A DNA stretch of 64,000 bases, from the NCBI GenBank assembly GCA_018292915.2, contig JACVVK020000458.1, positions 202,001-266,000 on the forward strand, written 5' to 3'. The translations under genes were made by a program, and so were the position numbers. The notes beneath the pieces were generated by a model. The model was not told the DNA's origin. It saw only the letters and a list, made by a program, of their open reading frames with translations, and searched no databases. Every line of letters starts with the position of its first letter. The stretch's first letter is position 1. Of the stretch, positions 61,551-64,000 are shown one piece after another. Source of the DNA: Batillaria attramentaria (Eukaryota; Mollusca; Gastropoda; Batillariidae).

Positions 61551-61633
<83 letters not shown>
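61548..61633. repeat. (GT)n microsatellite, about 43 units
   Basis: The longest GT tract in the window. Confidence 0.95.
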
Positions 61634-61636
<3 letters not shown>

Positions 61637-61857
61637 GCAAAGGAGTGGCCGTCCAGATATCGATTGTGCCTAGCTCAGATACAACCGTTTCTCAATGTAA
61701 TAAACAAATATGATTATTTATGACGGCCGTGCCGATTTATATCATTATACAGTAAGACGTGCAGGCCGAGACAAAATTTTAACCACAACAAAAAGAAATC
61801 CAGAACACATGAAGAAAATCAGAATGACTGTGTGTTTCGAAAATGTGTATTTCTCAA

Positions 61858-61909
<52 letters not shown>

Positions 61910-61912
61910 ACA

Positions 61913-62390
61913 CAGGGGCGCCGGAACCGGGGGGGCAGGGGGGGCAGCTGCCCCCCCTGTACCCAAGCAGGGGGGGCAAGAGTATCTTTTGCCCCCCCCC
62001 CCCCCCCCTGGAAAATGAGGTGACTATGGCAAGAGGGGGGGGGGGGGCAAAGCCCTTCCCTACCCCCCCTCCCCCTTCCCCTGTTCCCGTTGCATGAAAT
62101 ATCAAAACGACTTGCCAGAAAGTCGTCTGATAATCACATAATCACTTTCGACCCCCCCCTTCCCCCCCCCCCCCCCCCCCCCCCCCCCGCTTTTCACTTT
62201 CTTCGAGCAACGTCCTTCCTTTCAGTGGCTCCCTGGTTCGGAAAGGTTTCTGTCTGCGCAGCATCTGCGCCGCCCCCCCCCCCCCCCCCTTTTCACTTTC
62301 TCCGGGCAACGTCCTTCCTTTTATTGGCTCTGGCCTTTCCCCCCTCTGAGATTCTGTCCCCCCCTCCCCCCACATCTTCCGGCGCCCCTG
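61913..62390. mobile_element. hAT-like MITE, C/G-run rich, inserted in an (AC)n tract
   Basis: The ends CAGGGGCGCCGGAA and TTCCGGCGCCCCTG are exact inversions. The flanks are AC repeat on both sides (61860-61912 and 62391-62398), which would hide an 8-base duplication. The interior has long C and G runs and two AGTGGCT/TTGGCT-linked GCAACGTCCTTCCTTT blocks. Confidence 0.75.
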
Positions 62391-62399
62391 ACACACACT

Positions 62400-63050
62400 G
62401 ATTCCCACATCAATACACGTCTGTGCATAGGCAGAACTGAATGACGACAGTCAATACATCAATAATTAAGTTACATGTATCATATTTTGACCGTTAACAA
62501 TCATTGAGTATAAAATGTAGAAATCGCAACTTGGCGAACAACCAAAGGAACTAGGACGACCAAGCCTTTGACTCATCGGCGTCCTTGACCTCTTGGCAAG
62601 GTCAATCATAGGAGCGCAAATAAAATCTTTAAAAAAGACTTTTAGATCAGATGATCAGTTGACCTTGAGAGAGAGAGAGACAGAGAGACAGAGAGACTGA
62701 CTGACTGAAACGTTTTTTTCAGGATAAAGACTTGTAGGCATGGTCTGCCTATCTTACAAGCTGTCCTGCTAATCTAGGAACACTAAAAAAAATAACGGCT
62801 AACATGACAAAAGAGTATACCAGGCACAAAGGGAGTAAATCTAGTAAGAAAATTAAAAAACAAAACAAAAACAACAACAAAAAACATGCAAAGATACAAA
62901 GAAGCGGAGGAAATTCAAAGGAAACACATCGGAAAATAGGTGAAGAAGTAGATAGCATGGTGTTTGAAATTGTAGTATACAACATAACTTGTAAAAAGGT
63001 AACATGTAATAGTGCCATATGATAACGAGTAATTTAGCATGGTTCAGATA
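62400..63050. other. Unassigned sequence
   Basis: (GA)n patch at 62668-62697 followed by TTTTTTTCAGGATAAAGACTTGTAGGC, echoed at 63596-63625 (TTTTTTTTCAGGACAGAGGATTTAGGC), so the two mark a dispersed repeat. No gene. Confidence 0.45.
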
Positions 63051-63059
63051 TTGTTCACA

Positions 63060-63580
63060 TGTTCATGGACCTATGACTTACGTAAGTATCTGAGAAGTTG
63101 AGTTTAAGTATGCTGGCAACTGGTTCCATGAAAGTGACCCAGAGAATGAGAGGCTTGTTTTAAAAAAATGTCTACTCCAGGTAATGGTAATTGGAACAGG
63201 CCATTTCTTGCATTGTGTCGCTGACTTGGTTGAAGGAACGTGGTAAGATATGGAGGAGCCTTACAGTGGACTATCTTGTGCATGAAAACACACCCGTTGA
63301 ACTCAAGATGCTTGGTAAGGGGGAGAAGTTCGAGCGCTTTAAGTTTTTCTTCTGTGGGTAAGGGCCCAGGATGTAAAAGCTTTATACCCCGTTTATAGAG
63401 AGAATTGATCTTTTCAAGTGAATATCACCACATTTGTCCCAGAGGTTGGAGGCGTAATCTATATGACTTTTTGTATGTGCGTGAAAGAAAACTTTGCAAC
63501 TGTCGTGGCTAACTATGCGGTTAAGTTTACTTAAGAGAAAAAGATTTTTAGACAGGGTTTTACTAAGTTAGAGAGAGAGA
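63060..63580 (-). pseudogene. LINE ORF2 C-terminal remnant (minus strand)
   Basis: Minus frames encode HIDYASNLWDKCGDIHLKR, then (after a frame change near 63412) LKALELLPLTKHLEFNGCVF and MHKIVHCKAPPYLTTFLQPS. These are typical post-RT LINE segments. Decayed and truncated. Confidence 0.7.
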
Positions 63581-63600
63581 GAGAGAGAATTTGTGATTTT

Positions 63601-64000
63601 TTTTCAGGACAGAGGATTTAGGCGTCGGGCTGTCCTGCTATTCTACATTCAAGGATGCTGAACAACAAAATACAAAAACTATCTTTAAAAAAAATGACAG
63701 AGAAAAACACAAACATACATTACAGATGATAAATGAAAACATGCGTGGCATGCGTTGGTAATATTGGCTGTCTGCCAAGGAAGACCTTGTACTTCATAGC
63801 CATCATTAAGTAGCTAAAGCATGTATGCAACACATTAGTATATAATTATATGGTCAATGTTAAATACGAACTACAAGAGAAAAATCTGTTTGAATTTTAC
63901 ATTTTTTGCATTTTCTGGTTTTTAACTTTTGGTGGGTACTAGAATTTCCCGACTGTGGGAGCTTAACAGTACGCCGGTGAATGAACTTCTTGGTAAAATG
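63601..64000. other. Unassigned sequence to window end
   Basis: AT-rich, no recognised feature beyond the short dispersed block at 63596-63690. Confidence 0.4.

Overview
This is eukaryotic DNA, most likely from an invertebrate and probably a marine mollusc (inference). Genes are split by introns with GT/AG borders. The DNA between them is packed with tRNA-derived SINEs, LINE fragments, MITEs and long (GT)n/(AC)n tracts. There are no bacterial-style operons, no rRNA and no functional tRNA. No species name can be supported from the sequence alone.

The centrepiece is an almost complete Polinton/Maverick (adintovirus-like) element at 5014-21461 (16,448 bp). It has long terminal inverted repeats (TIRs) carrying 110-bp subterminal repeats, and a perfect 6-bp target-site duplication, TGGGCC, at 5008-5013 and 21462-21467. 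All of its recognisable genes run on the minus strand, from right to left: packaging ATPase, small GGFLG-tail protein, a conserved VLVDPEWL protein, retrovirus-like integrase with a chromodomain, small membrane protein, penton-like minor capsid protein, basic pX/pVI-like protein, double-jelly-roll major capsid protein, adenain-like protease, an accessory region, and protein-primed family B DNA polymerase with N-terminal zinc fingers and a tiny spliced first exon. The accessory region holds two PC4-like ssDNA-binding proteins, a CARD-domain protein ending in a PPxY motif, and a decayed second copy of that CARD gene. Capsid, core and ORF-length polymerase signals remain clear, but many genes carry single-base frame breaks, so this copy is decaying.

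The element lies antisense in a roughly 20-kb first intron of a host gene (copy A, exons at 4105, 24054 and 25771) that encodes a short coiled-coil protein. A paralogous copy B lies at 35.3-43.5 kb, and its shorter intron supplies an empty site for the Polinton. The two copies and their flanks form a tandem segmental duplication that later received different insertions: Polinton, MITE and Harbinger in copy A; SINEs, a perfect palindrome, a LINE and a mariner in copy B.

At 48.06-56.14 kb on the minus strand is a complete six-exon VPS72/YL1 gene (355 codons, all splice phases consistent), a chromatin-remodelling subunit and H2A.Z chaperone. The window also begins inside a minus-strand coding fragment and ends in LINE debris. 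The rest is repeat-rich: a 1.5-kb foldback, a P-element-like inverted repeat with THAP starts in both arms, a PIF/Harbinger end pair with TTA duplications, two hAT-like MITEs, a mariner nested in a LINE tail, at least three SINE families, and satellite-like tandem repeats.
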